Counted from the stretch's first letter, positions 44,549 to 53,757 are shown. The stretch: DNA of 64,000 nt from Suilimivivens sp963618065 (GCA_963618065.1 CAVERH010000009.1:1-64000), one strand, 5' to 3'. The notes: generated by a model from the sequence alone, not told the origin. Made by a program: numbers and translations.

Positions 44549-45430
44549 TTGAGTATGAAGGGTAAAATCATTAAAGGAATTGCCGGGTTTTATTACGTGC
44601 ATACCGAAAAGGGAATCTTTGAATGCAAGGCAAAAGGGGCTTTCCGGAAGGAAAAGGTAAAGCCCCTTGTTGGTGATAATGTAGAAATTGAGCTGCTCGA
44701 TGAAGGGCAGCTTCTTGGCAATATTAAGGAAATCCTGCCGAGGAAGAATGCCTTGATCCGTCCGGCATCTGCCAATATTGATCAGGCGCTTGTAATCTTT
44801 GCGATTGTGAAGCCCGATCCGAATTACAATCTGCTTGACCGCTTCTTAATTTCGATGCAGAAGCAGGAGATCCCTACAGTGATCTGCTTTAATAAGAAGG
44901 ATCTTGCATCGGAGAAGGAACAGGAGGAGCTTTTGAAAGCTTATCGTGCAAGTGGCTGTGAGGTATTGTTTGTAAGCGGCAGGGAAAAGGAGGGCATCGA
45001 CCGCATCCGTGAAATCCTCCGCGGTAAGACAACGGTGGTAGCAGGTCCCAGCGGTGTTGGCAAGTCCACAATCGTCAACAGCCTTACACCGGAAGCCCAT
45101 ATGGAGACCGGAGAGATCAGCCGCAAGATCGAACGTGGTAAGCATACCACCCGCCATGCGGAGCTGTTTGCCGTCGAGGCAGATACCTATATTATGGATA
45201 CGCCGGGCTTTACTTCCCTGTATATTGAAGGAATGGAAAAGGAAGAACTGAAGGAGTTTTACCCCGAATTTCTGCCCTATGAGCCCTATTGTAAGTTCGG
45301 GGGCTGCGTACATTTGAGCGAACCGGTCTGCGGAGTGAAGGAAGCCCTTGCAGAAGGGAAGATCAGTCCGATCCGCTATGAGAATTATAAGCTGTTGTAC
45401 CAAGAACTGAAGGAGAGGAAGAAGTATTGA
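44549..45430 (+). CDS. rsgA: Ribosome small-subunit GTPase RsgA
   Basis: A 293-residue circularly permuted GTPase that helps mature the 30S subunit. An OB domain comes first, then G4 (NKKD), G1 (GPSGVGKST) and G3 (DTPGF) in permuted order, then a zinc site CKFGGCVHLSEPVCGVKEAL. TTG 44549, seven bases after GGAG, is the probable start; ATG 44555 is the alternative. The order prpC-prkC-rsgA is the standard Firmicute one, but rpe and thiN, which usually follow, are replaced here by ychF. Confidence 0.95.
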   Translation: MSMKGKIIKGIAGFYYVHTEKGIFECKAKGAFRKEKVKPLVGDNVEIELLDEGQLLGNIKEILPRKNALIRPASANIDQALVIFAIVKPDPNYNLLDRFLISMQKQEIPTVICFNKKDLASEKEQEELLKAYRASGCEVLFVSGREKEGIDRIREILRGKTTVVAGPSGVGKSTIVNSLTPEAHMETGEISRKIERGKHTTRHAELFAVEADTYIMDTPGFTSLYIEGMEKEELKEFYPEFLPYEPYCKFGGCVHLSEPVCGVKEALAEGKISPIRYENYKLLYQELKERKKY

Positions 45431-45443
45431 GAGAGTGAAGGTA

Positions 45444-45473
45444 TTGTAAAAAGGATATCTGTGGTAGTATAAA
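45444..45473 (+). promoter_or_regulatory. Promoter of ychF
   Basis: TTGTAA (45444-45449) and TATAAA (45468-45473) with 18-base spacing. Confidence 0.55.
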
Positions 45474-45510
45474 TACATTATAAAGAAACAATAAAGGAGA
45501 AATCGAAGAA

Positions 45511-46608
45511 ATGAAATTAGGTATCGTGGGCTTACCCAACGTAGGAAAGAGTACATTATTCAATTCACTGACCAAGGCAGGAGCGGAATCCGCAAATTAT
45601 CCGTTCTGTACCATTGATCCTAATGTGGGTGTGGTTGCAGTGCCGGATGAGCGTTTAAAGCTTTTGGGAGATCTGTATCATTCCAAGAAGGTGACACCGG
45701 CGGTTATTGAATTTGTAGATATTGCAGGTCTTGTAAAAGGCGCTTCCAAGGGGGAAGGTCTTGGTAACCAGTTCTTAAGCAACATCCGTGAAGTGGATGC
45801 GATTGTACATGTGGTACGCTGCTTTGAGGATCCGAATGTGGTACACGTTGACGGAAGCATTGATCCGCTCCGTGATATTGAAACCATCAATCTGGAACTG
45901 ATTTTCTCCGATCTGGAAATTCTGGAACGTCGTATGGCAAAGACCGGTAAGGCAGCCAGAATGGACAAGTCTCTTGCCAAGGAAGCAGAGCTTTTGGAAG
46001 AGCTTATTGCACATCTGGAATCCGGCAAGATGGCAAAGAGTTATGTGACCGATGATGAAGACAAGCAGGCGATCTTAAAGAGCCTTAATCTTCTTACGTA
46101 TAAGCCGACCATTTACGCGGCAAACGTTGCAGAGGATGATCTGGCAGACGATGGTGCCGGCAATGCAGGCGTGCAGAAGGTACGTGAGTTTGCGAAAGAA
46201 GATGGAAGTGAAGTATTTGTAATCTGTGCCCAGATCGAGCAGGAGATTGCAGAACTGGACGATGACGAGAAAGCAATGTTCTTAGAGGATCTTGGATTAA
46301 AGGAATCCGGACTTGAGAAGCTGATCCGTGCAAGCTATTCTTTACTGGGACTGATGAGCTTCCTGACTGCGGGAGAGGATGAAACAAGAGCGTGGACCAT
46401 TAAGATCGGCACGAAGGCTCCGCAGGCAGCCGGTAAGATTCATACCGATTTTGAGCGTGGTTTCATCAAGGCTGAGGTTGTTAATTATAAGGATCTTTTA
46501 GAGCAGGGATCCCTTGCGGCAGCCAGAGAAAAGGGACTTGTCGGTATGGAAGGAAAGGACTATGTGGTACAGGATGGGGATGTCATTCTTTTCCGTTTTA
46601 ATGTGTAA
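45511..46608 (+). CDS. ychF: Redox-regulated ATPase YchF (OLA1 family)
   Basis: A 365-residue Obg-like ATPase. P-loop GLPNVGKSTLFNSLT, the G3 region VDIAGLVKGASKGEGLGNQF, and TYKPTIYAANV in place of NKxD, the change that makes the family prefer ATP. A coiled-coil insertion sits between and a TGS domain closes the protein (KAEVVNYKDLLEQGSLAAAR). It binds ribosomes and is linked to stress. AAAGGAGAAAT precedes the start. Confidence 0.97.
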   Translation: MKLGIVGLPNVGKSTLFNSLTKAGAESANYPFCTIDPNVGVVAVPDERLKLLGDLYHSKKVTPAVIEFVDIAGLVKGASKGEGLGNQFLSNIREVDAIVHVVRCFEDPNVVHVDGSIDPLRDIETINLELIFSDLEILERRMAKTGKAARMDKSLAKEAELLEELIAHLESGKMAKSYVTDDEDKQAILKSLNLLTYKPTIYAANVAEDDLADDGAGNAGVQKVREFAKEDGSEVFVICAQIEQEIAELDDDEKAMFLEDLGLKESGLEKLIRASYSLLGLMSFLTAGEDETRAWTIKIGTKAPQAAGKIHTDFERGFIKAEVVNYKDLLEQGSLAAAREKGLVGMEGKDYVVQDGDVILFRFNV

Positions 46609-46628
46609 GAACAGAGGAGTAAACAATT

Positions 46629-47525
46629 ATGATGGATTTGATGGAAATTTCATTTCCCAATCTTGGAATTGATCTGAAATATGTGCCCAAGGGTTTTACC
46701 ATTTTCGGATTTACCATTGCAATCTACGGAATCTGTATTGCCATTGCGGTCATCTGTGGATATCTGATGGCAGCGAGGGTGGCAAAGAAGACCGGACAGA
46801 ATCCGGATACCTATTTTGATTTCGCAATCTATGCGGTAATTTTTTCCATTATTGGTGCGAGAATCTATTACGTGATCTTTCAGTGGGATTATTATAAGAA
46901 TCATCCGTTAAGCATCCTGAACCTGCGGGAGGGCGGGCTTGCCATTTATGGCGGTGTGATTGTTGCATTTATTACGGTGTTTGTATATTGTAAGATTAAG
47001 AAGCTCAATCCCTTCCGCTTTATGGATACGGCATTGCCGGGGCTGATTCTCGGACAGGCAATCGGCCGGTGGGGAAACTTCTTTAACCGTGAGGTATTTG
47101 GTGGATACACCGATAATCTGCTTGCCATGCGGCTTCCGATCGAGATGGTAAGGACGGTGGATATTTCCGACGAATTGCAAAGCCATATTATCGAAGGAAC
47201 GAACTACATTCAGGTGCATCCGACCTACCTGTATGAAAGCCTCTGGTGTCTGATGGTTCTTGCAATTATGCTTATTTACTGGAAGCATAAGAAGTTCGAA
47301 GGAGAGATCGCCCTGATTTATCTTGGCGGCTATGGACTTGGACGGGCATGGATCGAAGGAATCCGTACCGACCAGCTTTACATTCACGGAACAACGATAC
47401 CGGTTTCCCAGGTACTTGCGATTGTCCTGGTGGTCTTTTCCGTGGTCTGTGGTGTGGCAGTGCGTATCCATTTAAAGAAGAAAGAAGAGACGAAAAAAAA
47501 TTTTGTGGGGGAAGATCAGGTCTGA
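46629..47525 (+). CDS. lgt: Prolipoprotein diacylglyceryl transferase
   Basis: A 298-residue membrane enzyme with seven hydrophobic segments that transfers diacylglycerol to the lipobox cysteine of lipoproteins such as that at 11257. The family signature is visible as GRWGNFFNREVFGGYTD, and the essential arginine/glutamate loop EGIRTDQLYIHG lies near the C-terminus. It starts 20 bases after ychF. The poly-lysine tail (LKKKEETKKNF) is on the cytoplasmic side. Confidence 0.95.
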   Translation: MMDLMEISFPNLGIDLKYVPKGFTIFGFTIAIYGICIAIAVICGYLMAARVAKKTGQNPDTYFDFAIYAVIFSIIGARIYYVIFQWDYYKNHPLSILNLREGGLAIYGGVIVAFITVFVYCKIKKLNPFRFMDTALPGLILGQAIGRWGNFFNREVFGGYTDNLLAMRLPIEMVRTVDISDELQSHIIEGTNYIQVHPTYLYESLWCLMVLAIMLIYWKHKKFEGEIALIYLGGYGLGRAWIEGIRTDQLYIHGTTIPVSQVLAIVLVVFSVVCGVAVRIHLKKKEETKKNFVGEDQV

Positions 47526-47598
47526 AACACTATATCTAGTTGGTGGGATAACACGCCACACAATATAAGCAAAAATTAAAGAAAAATCCAGCATTTAT

Positions 47599-47630
47599 GC
47601 GCCTTGTGAGACTCACAGGGCGCTATTTTT
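47599..47630 (+). terminator. Terminator before the dcw cluster
   Basis: GCGCCTTGTGAG (47599-47610) pairs with CTCACAGGGCGC (47612-47623 region, one G-T pair), followed by TATTTTT. It isolates lgt from mraZ. Confidence 0.8.
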
Positions 47631-47634
47631 ATGC

Positions 47635-47663
47635 TTGCAATCCCTACCTCAATAGGGTAGAAT
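47635..47663 (+). promoter_or_regulatory. Main dcw cluster promoter (Pmra)
   Basis: TTGCAA (47635-47640) and TAGAAT (47658-47663) are 17 bases apart; transcription should start near 47670, at the edge of the MraZ boxes. Confidence 0.85.
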
Positions 47664-47670
47664 AGACATA

Positions 47671-47719
47671 AAAGTGGTGGAAAGTGGTAGATAGTGTCAA
47701 CCAAGTGGTAGAAAGTGGT
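47671..47719 (+). promoter_or_regulatory. MraZ operator: five tandem boxes
   Basis: AAAGTGGT occurs at 47671, 47681 and 47712, with weaker copies at 47691 (ATAGTGTC) and 47702 (CAAGTGGT). The spacing is 10, 10, 11 and 10 bases. MraZ binds such in-phase direct repeats in the mraZ leader of other bacteria, and a ring-like oligomer would fit one turn per box. Confidence 0.88.
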
Positions 47720-47730
47720 GAATTGTATTA

Positions 47731-48162
47731 ATGTTTATGGGTGAATACAATCATACAATTGATGCCAAAGGCAGACTGATCATTCCTTCCAAATTCCGTG
47801 AAAGTTTAGGCGATGAATTTGTAGTGACCAAGGGGATGGATGGCTGCCTGTTTGTGTATGACAACGAAGAGTGGAAGAAATTTGAAGAAAAGCTTCTCTC
47901 ACTACCCATGATGGATAAACAGGTAAGACAATTTACCAGATACTTCTTAGCAGGCGCAGCCAGCGTGGAAGTAGACAAGCAGGGACGAATTTTAATCCCT
48001 TCGGTTTTACGGGAGTTTGCAGATATTACGAAGGACGCCGTTTTGGTCGGTGTAGGAAGCAGAATTGAAATCTGGAGCAAGGAACGCTGGGAAGGAACGG
48101 TTTCCTTTGAGGATATGGATGAGATCTCCAATCATATGTTTGAACTTGGGATTGGGATCTAA
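47731..48162 (+). CDS. mraZ: MraZ transcriptional regulator of the dcw cluster
   Basis: A 143-residue protein with two SpoVT/AbrB-like halves, each with a DxxxR motif: DAKGRLIIPSKFRE near residue 11 and DKQGRILIPSVLRE near 80. It begins MFMGEYNHTIDAKGR as is usual. It binds repeated boxes upstream of its own gene and generally represses the cluster. The ribosome site is weak (GGTGA inside the last MraZ box), so MraZ binding and translation initiation signals nearly touch. Confidence 0.97.
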   Translation: MFMGEYNHTIDAKGRLIIPSKFRESLGDEFVVTKGMDGCLFVYDNEEWKKFEEKLLSLPMMDKQVRQFTRYFLAGAASVEVDKQGRILIPSVLREFADITKDAVLVGVGSRIEIWSKERWEGTVSFEDMDEISNHMFELGIGI

Positions 48163-48174
48163 AGGGGTTAACGA

Positions 48175-49110
48175 ATGGAATTTAATCATACGTCAGTGCT
48201 GTTAAATGAATCAATCGAAGGCCTGAACATCAAGCCGGAAGGAGTTTATGTGGACGGAACCTTAGGCGGGGCAGGACATGCCAGCGTGGTTGCAGGCAGA
48301 CTTACCGGTAAGGGACGGCTCATTGGCATTGATCAGGATGAGGCAGCGATTGAAGCTGCCACTGCAAGATTAGAGCCATTTAAAGAGCATGTGACAATCA
48401 TTCGTGACAACTACCGGAACACACCGACCGTTTTACGACAGTTACAGATTGACAGAATCGATGGAATGCTGCTGGATTTAGGAGTCTCTTCTTACCAGCT
48501 TGATAATGAAGAGCGGGGCTTTTCCTATCGGTATGATACGCCGCTTGATATGCGGATGGATCAGCGGAGCAGCTTTTCAGCGAAAGAGATCATTAATGAA
48601 TACAGTGAGATGGAGCTGTTTCGTGTGATCCGCGATTATGGTGAGGACAAGTTCGCAAAGAACATTGCCAGGCACATCGTGGCAGCAAGAAAACAGAAGC
48701 CAATCGAAACAACAGGAGAGCTGAATGAGATCATCAAAGCAGCAATTCCTGCAAAGATGAGGGCAGAGGGGGGACATCCTTCCAAGCGTACCTTTCAGGC
48801 GATCCGCATCGAATGCAATCATGAACTGGAAGTGTTGAAGGACTCCTTAAATGAACTGATCGACCTTTTGAATCCGGGTGGAAGATTATGTATTATCACC
48901 TTCCATTCTTTAGAGGACCGGATCGTGAAAACTGCATTCCGGCAGGTAGCGAATCCCTGTACCTGTCCACCAAATTTTCCGGTATGTGTGTGCGGGAAGG
49001 TGAGCAAGGGGACAGTGATCACAGGAAAGCCGATTTTACCCAGTGAAGAAGAAATGGAGTTAAACAGCAGAGCCAAAAGTGCGAAGCTGCGAATATTTGA
49101 AAAGTTCTGA
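48175..49110 (+). CDS. rsmH: 16S rRNA m4C1402 methyltransferase RsmH (MraW)
   Basis: A 311-residue SAM methyltransferase modifying C1402 in the ribosomal P site. SAM motif: VDGTLGGAGHASVV. Others: LLDLGVSSYQLD, ERGFSYRYDTPLDMRMDQ, and GGHPSKRTFQAIRI. AAAGGGG lies before the ATG, 12 bases after mraZ. Length and order are standard for the dcw cluster. Confidence 0.97.
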   Translation: MEFNHTSVLLNESIEGLNIKPEGVYVDGTLGGAGHASVVAGRLTGKGRLIGIDQDEAAIEAATARLEPFKEHVTIIRDNYRNTPTVLRQLQIDRIDGMLLDLGVSSYQLDNEERGFSYRYDTPLDMRMDQRSSFSAKEIINEYSEMELFRVIRDYGEDKFAKNIARHIVAARKQKPIETTGELNEIIKAAIPAKMRAEGGHPSKRTFQAIRIECNHELEVLKDSLNELIDLLNPGGRLCIITFHSLEDRIVKTAFRQVANPCTCPPNFPVCVCGKVSKGTVITGKPILPSEEEMELNSRAKSAKLRIFEKF

Positions 49111-49155
49111 ATAGTTACGAAAAGTATCATTAGGGAATGAATGGAGGCATAACTT

Positions 49156-49629
49156 ATGAGGGCTGATACAAGAACAACAAGAAAAACTGCATATCGGAAC
49201 AGCATCTATGTGCAGGGAAATACAGCCAGAAGGCTTGAAGCACTGCCTCAGATTGAACAGCCGCATCGTCGTGTCAGTGAGCAGACACACCGGAACCGCA
49301 TGAGAGCACACCGGATGAACATCGGCTATGTGTTGTTTCTTGCAGGAGCCATGATTGTTGCAGGAATGATTTTAACCATGTATCTGTCATTACAGTCGGA
49401 TATCACGAACAGTATTAAGAACATTTCCAAACAGGAAAAGATTTTAAATGATTTAAGACTTGATAATGACGAGAATTATAGTAGAATAACAAGTAGTGTT
49501 AATTTAGATGAAGTAAAACGGATTGCCATTCAGGAACTGGGTATGGGATATGCACAGGAAGGCCAGATCATCACATTCAACGGCGAAAGCAGTGACTATG
49601 TGAGACAGACCGGTGAAATTCCCAACTAG
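49156..49629 (+). CDS. ftsL: FtsL-like cell division protein
   Basis: A 157-residue bitopic membrane protein: a basic N-terminal tail of about 55 residues, one membrane helix at residues 56-78 (YVLFLAGAMIVAGMILTMYL) and an external coiled-coil segment (QSDITNSIKNISKQEKILND). It sits between rsmH and the PBP gene, where FtsL is always found. It would bind DivIB/FtsQ (58789) and the septal PBP. Sequence similarity in this family is low, so the call rests on topology and position. Confidence 0.85.
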   Translation: MRADTRTTRKTAYRNSIYVQGNTARRLEALPQIEQPHRRVSEQTHRNRMRAHRMNIGYVLFLAGAMIVAGMILTMYLSLQSDITNSIKNISKQEKILNDLRLDNDENYSRITSSVNLDEVKRIAIQELGMGYAQEGQIITFNGESSDYVRQTGEIPN

Positions 49630-49694
49630 TATGACAGCTTCCGGATCAGGTAACAGGATGTGGGAGCAGACGGCAGACCGTAAGAGGTAAGAAC

Positions 49695-51944
49695 TTGGCA
49701 AGACAGGCAAAAGGAAATCGATTTACAGTAAGAATGCAGAAGAAGCTGGTAGTACTATTTATGATAGTGCTGCTGGCTTTTGTGGGTTTATCCTATCGGT
49801 TATTTACCATCAGCAGGGACAATGGAGAACGTTACAAGAAGCAGATTCTGTCCCAGCAGAAGTATGACAGCACGACCATTCCATACAAAAGAGGCTCCAT
49901 TCTGGATCGGAACGGAAGCATTCTGGCTTCAAGTGAGAAGGTTTATAATGTCATATTGGATGCGGTAGCAGTATCGGAGAAGGAAGAGTATCTGGAGCCA
50001 ACGTTGGATGCCTTACGGCAGGAGTTCGGGATTGATACATCGGCGGTTCGTTCCTATATTGCAGAAAACGGAGACTCGTCCCGTTATTATGTGCTGGCGA
50101 AGCGTCAGACCTACGAACAGATTGAAGGGTTTAAGGAATTGCAGAATGCAGAAGGCTCTCTGGTTCAGGGGGTCTGGTTCGAAGAAGAATACCAGAGAAT
50201 GTATCCGGGCAATACCCTCGCCTGTGATGTCATTGGATTTACGACGAACGATAATATCGGATCCTATGGACTGGAGGAGTATTATAATGATGTGCTGACA
50301 GGAACCACCGGACGGGAATACGGTTACATGAATTCCGATGCGAACGTGGAACGGACAACCATTGCGGCAGTAGACGGTAATACCGTGCAGTCCACGATTG
50401 ATGCCAACCTGCAAAGCATTGTAGAGAAATATCTGCTAAAATTTAATGAGGAATATAAGGACAACGCCCATGAGGGAAATGGCGCCAACAATGTTGGCTG
50501 TATCATCATGGATGTCAATAATGGTGAGATTCTTGCCATGGCAAGCTATCCGACCTTTAACCTGAATGATGTGCGTAACACGGATGCTTTGCTTGGTATG
50601 CGGCTCCTTGATGAAAACGGAGAGAAAACGGAAGGATATATTAATGAAGAAAATGTCGGCACCTTAGAGGGCGATCAGCTTTATCAGAACCTCAATGCCT
50701 TATGGAAGAATTTCTGCATTAACGATACCTATGAACCGGGTTCCGTTTCCAAACCCTTTACGGTAGCGGCCGCGATTGAAAGCGGTGCGATTACCGGAAA
50801 TGAAACCTATAACTGTGAGGGTTCTCTGGAGGTCGGCGGTCACACAATCCGTTGCCACAACCGCTACGGTGACGGACTTCTTACGGTATCGGAAGGAATT
50901 GAACGATCCTGTAACGTGGTAATGATGTATATTGCAAAGGCAATGGGTGTGGATACTTTTACGAAGTTTCAGCATATCTTTAATCTGGGTCTGAAGACCA
51001 ATATTGACCTGGCAGGAGAAGCACGTACGGCAAGCCTTATTTTTACGAAGGATACCATGGGCTCCTCGGATCTTGCAACGAATAGCTTCGGACAGTCCTA
51101 TAACTGTACGATGATCCAGATGATCAGTGGATTCAGTTCCCTGATTAACGGAGGATATTATTATGAGCCGCATATGGTAAAGAAGATCATCAGTCCGTCG
51201 GGTGCAACCGTGCAGAATATAGAACCCCGTGTGCTGAAGCAGACCGTTTCCGAGGAAACCTCCGAAAAGATCCGGGAGATGTGTAATACCGTTGTGACCG
51301 GAGAACACGGAACCGGTAAAACCGCACGTCCGGCTGGCTATATGATCGGCGGTAAGACAGGAACTGCCGAAACACTTCCCCGAGGCAACCGGCAGTATGT
51401 GGTTTCTTTTATGGGATATGCCCCGGCAGACAATCCGCAGATTGCAATTTATGTGGTGGTGGACCGCCCGAATGCGGCAACTCAGGACGATGCAAAATAT
51501 GCAACCCGAATTGTGCGGAGCATTCTTACGGAGGCACTTCCTTATCTGGGCATCTTCATGACCGAGGAACTGACCGATGAGGAACGGGAAGAACTGGAGC
51601 AGCTTCAGATTGAAATCCGGACTGCGGATACTGCACAAGAGGATACGACAGTCGAAGGAGAGGACGGAGAAAATACCGGAGATACCACGGCAGAAGGGGA
51701 TGAAACCACGGAAGAAACGACACGTAATGAGCCGTGGAAGGATTTCCCGATTGATCCGGCAACGGGCTATGCAGTGGATCCGGATACCGGCGCTTATGTC
51801 GATCCGGTAACGGGCGCAGTGTACGGAGAAAGCTTTGAAGGCGGTGAAGTCGAGGAAGGAACAGGAGAAGACGCTGCAGGAGATACGACAGAAGATACCG
51901 GAACAGCAAACTCCGGACAGGATACCACGGCAAAGACTCCGTAG
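49695..51944 (+). CDS. Class B penicillin-binding protein (FtsI/PBP2B-like)
   Basis: A 749-residue septal transpeptidase. TM at residues 16-36, a dimerisation domain, then the transpeptidase: nucleophile S350 in SVSK, SCN in ERSCNVVMMY, and K554-T-G in GGKTGTAET. There is no PASTA domain. The last 110 residues are unusual: an acidic Thr/Glu-rich tail with three DPxTG units (DPATGYAVDPDTGAYVDP). It starts with TTG at 49695 after GAGG; ATG 49734 is a weaker choice. By order (ftsL, PBP, PBP) it corresponds to pbpB of B. subtilis. A strong terminator follows. Confidence 0.9.
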   Translation: MARQAKGNRFTVRMQKKLVVLFMIVLLAFVGLSYRLFTISRDNGERYKKQILSQQKYDSTTIPYKRGSILDRNGSILASSEKVYNVILDAVAVSEKEEYLEPTLDALRQEFGIDTSAVRSYIAENGDSSRYYVLAKRQTYEQIEGFKELQNAEGSLVQGVWFEEEYQRMYPGNTLACDVIGFTTNDNIGSYGLEEYYNDVLTGTTGREYGYMNSDANVERTTIAAVDGNTVQSTIDANLQSIVEKYLLKFNEEYKDNAHEGNGANNVGCIIMDVNNGEILAMASYPTFNLNDVRNTDALLGMRLLDENGEKTEGYINEENVGTLEGDQLYQNLNALWKNFCINDTYEPGSVSKPFTVAAAIESGAITGNETYNCEGSLEVGGHTIRCHNRYGDGLLTVSEGIERSCNVVMMYIAKAMGVDTFTKFQHIFNLGLKTNIDLAGEARTASLIFTKDTMGSSDLATNSFGQSYNCTMIQMISGFSSLINGGYYYEPHMVKKIISPSGATVQNIEPRVLKQTVSEETSEKIREMCNTVVTGEHGTGKTARPAGYMIGGKTGTAETLPRGNRQYVVSFMGYAPADNPQIAIYVVVDRPNAATQDDAKYATRIVRSILTEALPYLGIFMTEELTDEEREELEQLQIEIRTADTAQEDTTVEGEDGENTGDTTAEGDETTEETTRNEPWKDFPIDPATGYAVDPDTGAYVDPVTGAVYGESFEGGEVEEGTGEDAAGDTTEDTGTANSGQDTTAKTP

Positions 51945-51966
51945 AAGCCTGAAAATACAAAGGCAT

Positions 51967-52020
51967 AACCTCATAGGAAGGGTAATAAATTATAACAATA
52001 CCTTTTCTATGAGGTTTTTT
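51967..52020 (+). terminator. Terminator hairpin containing the next gene's ribosome site
   Basis: The arms 51967-51984 and 51999-52016 form an 18-bp stem with G-T pairs only as irregularities, followed by TTTTTT. The GAGG at 52011-52014, six bases before ATG 52021, lies in the right arm, so the hairpin can both stop transcription and hide the ribosome site. Confidence 0.8.
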
Positions 52021-53745
52021 ATGCAGAAAAATAAGACCTTTCACCGGAAAAAGATCGTGACCTTTTTCTTCGCATGCGTTGTACTGCTTTGCCTTTTAAT
52101 GGTACGGCTCGGTTATCTGATGGTGAACTGTTCGGAATATTATATGGAAAAAGCACAGCAGTTACATGAAAGGGAACGAATGATCAAGGCCGCCAGGGGA
52201 CGGATTCTGGATGCCAATGGAACGGTGCTTGCAGACAACAAAACGGTCTGCACGATCTCCGTGATACACAACCAGATCAGGGAACCGGATAAAATCGTAG
52301 AGGTGTTAAGCCGGGAGCTTGATCTGTCGGAGGAATATGTCCGTAAGCGAGTACAGAAGTATTCCTCAATTGAAAAGATAAAGAGCAATGTAGAAAAGGA
52401 AACCGGAGACCGGATCAGGAGCTGTGATCTGGCAGGGGTAAAGGTGGATGAGGACTATAAGCGGTATTATCCTTATGATACGCTGGCCTCCAAGGTACTT
52501 GGCTTTACCGGTGGAGATAATCAGGGAATCATCGGTCTGGAGGTGAAATATGAAGAGGTATTGAAGGGAACAGAAGGGACGATTCTTACCGTGACCGATG
52601 CAAGGGGCGTGGAGCTTGCTGCAGAGGGAGAAGAGCGTGTAGAGCCCATTCCGGGGAAGGATCTGTATATCAGCATGGACCGGAACATCCAGAGCTATGC
52701 GACCCAGCTTGCCAGGCAGGTAATGGAAACCAAAGAAGCAGAGAAGGTATCGATCATAGTCATCAATCCAAAGAACGGAGAGCTTTATGCGATGGTGGAT
52801 GTCCCGGAATTTGACCTGAATCATCCGTATGACCTGGGAGAGGCAGGCGAAGGAGTGAGTGAAGAACAAAAGCAGGAGCTGCTGAATCAGATGTGGCGCA
52901 ATGGCTGTATCAGTGATACCTATGAGCCGGGCTCCACCTTTAAGGTCATTACGGCATCGGCCGGCCTGGAGGAAGGTGTGGTAACGCCGGAATCCACCTT
53001 TAACTGTCCGGGATACATTATGGTGGAGGACCGCCGGATCCGCTGCCATAAGATCGCAGGACACGGCACCGAGACATTCGTTCAGGCAACGATGAACTCG
53101 TGTAATCCCGCCTTTATTACAATCGGCCTCCGGCTCGGCGTAGACAACTATTACAAATACTTCAGGCAGTTCGGCTTACTGGAAAAGACCGGCGTGGATC
53201 TTCCGGGAGAGGCGGGGACCATTATGCACAAAAAGGAGGACATGAAAGCAGTCGAGCTTGCTACGGTTTCCTTCGGGCAGTCCTTTCAGGTGACACCGAT
53301 CCAGATGGCGGCCACGGTTTCTTCCCTTGTAAATGGAGGCAAAAGAATCACCCCGCATTTTGGCGTGAAGGTAGCAGACCGGCAGGGTGAGAACATACAG
53401 ATGCTGTCTTATGAAGAGGGCAGACAGATTTTATCGGAAGAAACGTCGGCAACCATGCGGATGATCTTAGAGCAGGTGGTAGAAAGTGGATCCGGGAAGA
53501 ACGGCTATGTGGAGGGCGCAAGGGTTGGAGGAAAGACTGCGACCAGCCAGACGCTTCCGAGAGGAACCGGGAGGTACATCGCTTCCTTTATCGGATTTGC
53601 ACCGGCAGACGATCCGGAGGTGCTTGCGATTGCGATTATCCATAATCCACAGGGGGTATATTACGGAGGTCAGGTGGCGGCTCCTGTCGTGCGTCAGCTT
53701 TTCGAAAATGTTCTTCCCTATCTGGATAAAATGGATTATAATTGA
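52021..53745 (+). CDS. Class B penicillin-binding protein (SpoVD-like by position)
   Basis: A 574-residue transpeptidase with TM at about residues 12-32, PBP dimer domain and catalytic domain. The nucleophile is S305 in STFK, with NSCNPAF as the second motif. The third motif is K505-T-A-T where nearly all PBPs have KTG, so the glycine is replaced by alanine. There is no PASTA domain, unlike B. subtilis SpoVD, although its place as second PBP matches spoVD. The start is ATG 52021, with GAGG six bases upstream inside a terminator stem; ATG 52009 lies within the stem. mraY follows after 12 bases. Confidence 0.88.
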   Translation: MQKNKTFHRKKIVTFFFACVVLLCLLMVRLGYLMVNCSEYYMEKAQQLHERERMIKAARGRILDANGTVLADNKTVCTISVIHNQIREPDKIVEVLSRELDLSEEYVRKRVQKYSSIEKIKSNVEKETGDRIRSCDLAGVKVDEDYKRYYPYDTLASKVLGFTGGDNQGIIGLEVKYEEVLKGTEGTILTVTDARGVELAAEGEERVEPIPGKDLYISMDRNIQSYATQLARQVMETKEAEKVSIIVINPKNGELYAMVDVPEFDLNHPYDLGEAGEGVSEEQKQELLNQMWRNGCISDTYEPGSTFKVITASAGLEEGVVTPESTFNCPGYIMVEDRRIRCHKIAGHGTETFVQATMNSCNPAFITIGLRLGVDNYYKYFRQFGLLEKTGVDLPGEAGTIMHKKEDMKAVELATVSFGQSFQVTPIQMAATVSSLVNGGKRITPHFGVKVADRQGENIQMLSYEEGRQILSEETSATMRMILEQVVESGSGKNGYVEGARVGGKTATSQTLPRGTGRYIASFIGFAPADDPEVLAIAIIHNPQGVYYGGQVAAPVVRQLFENVLPYLDKMDYN

Positions 53746-53757
53746 AAGGTATGATTA

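Noticed and set aside
50700..51974. Minus-strand frame of 424 codons within the first PBP gene
   Set aside because: The Cys/Arg/Ile-rich translation has no family features and the plus strand codes for an intact PBP.
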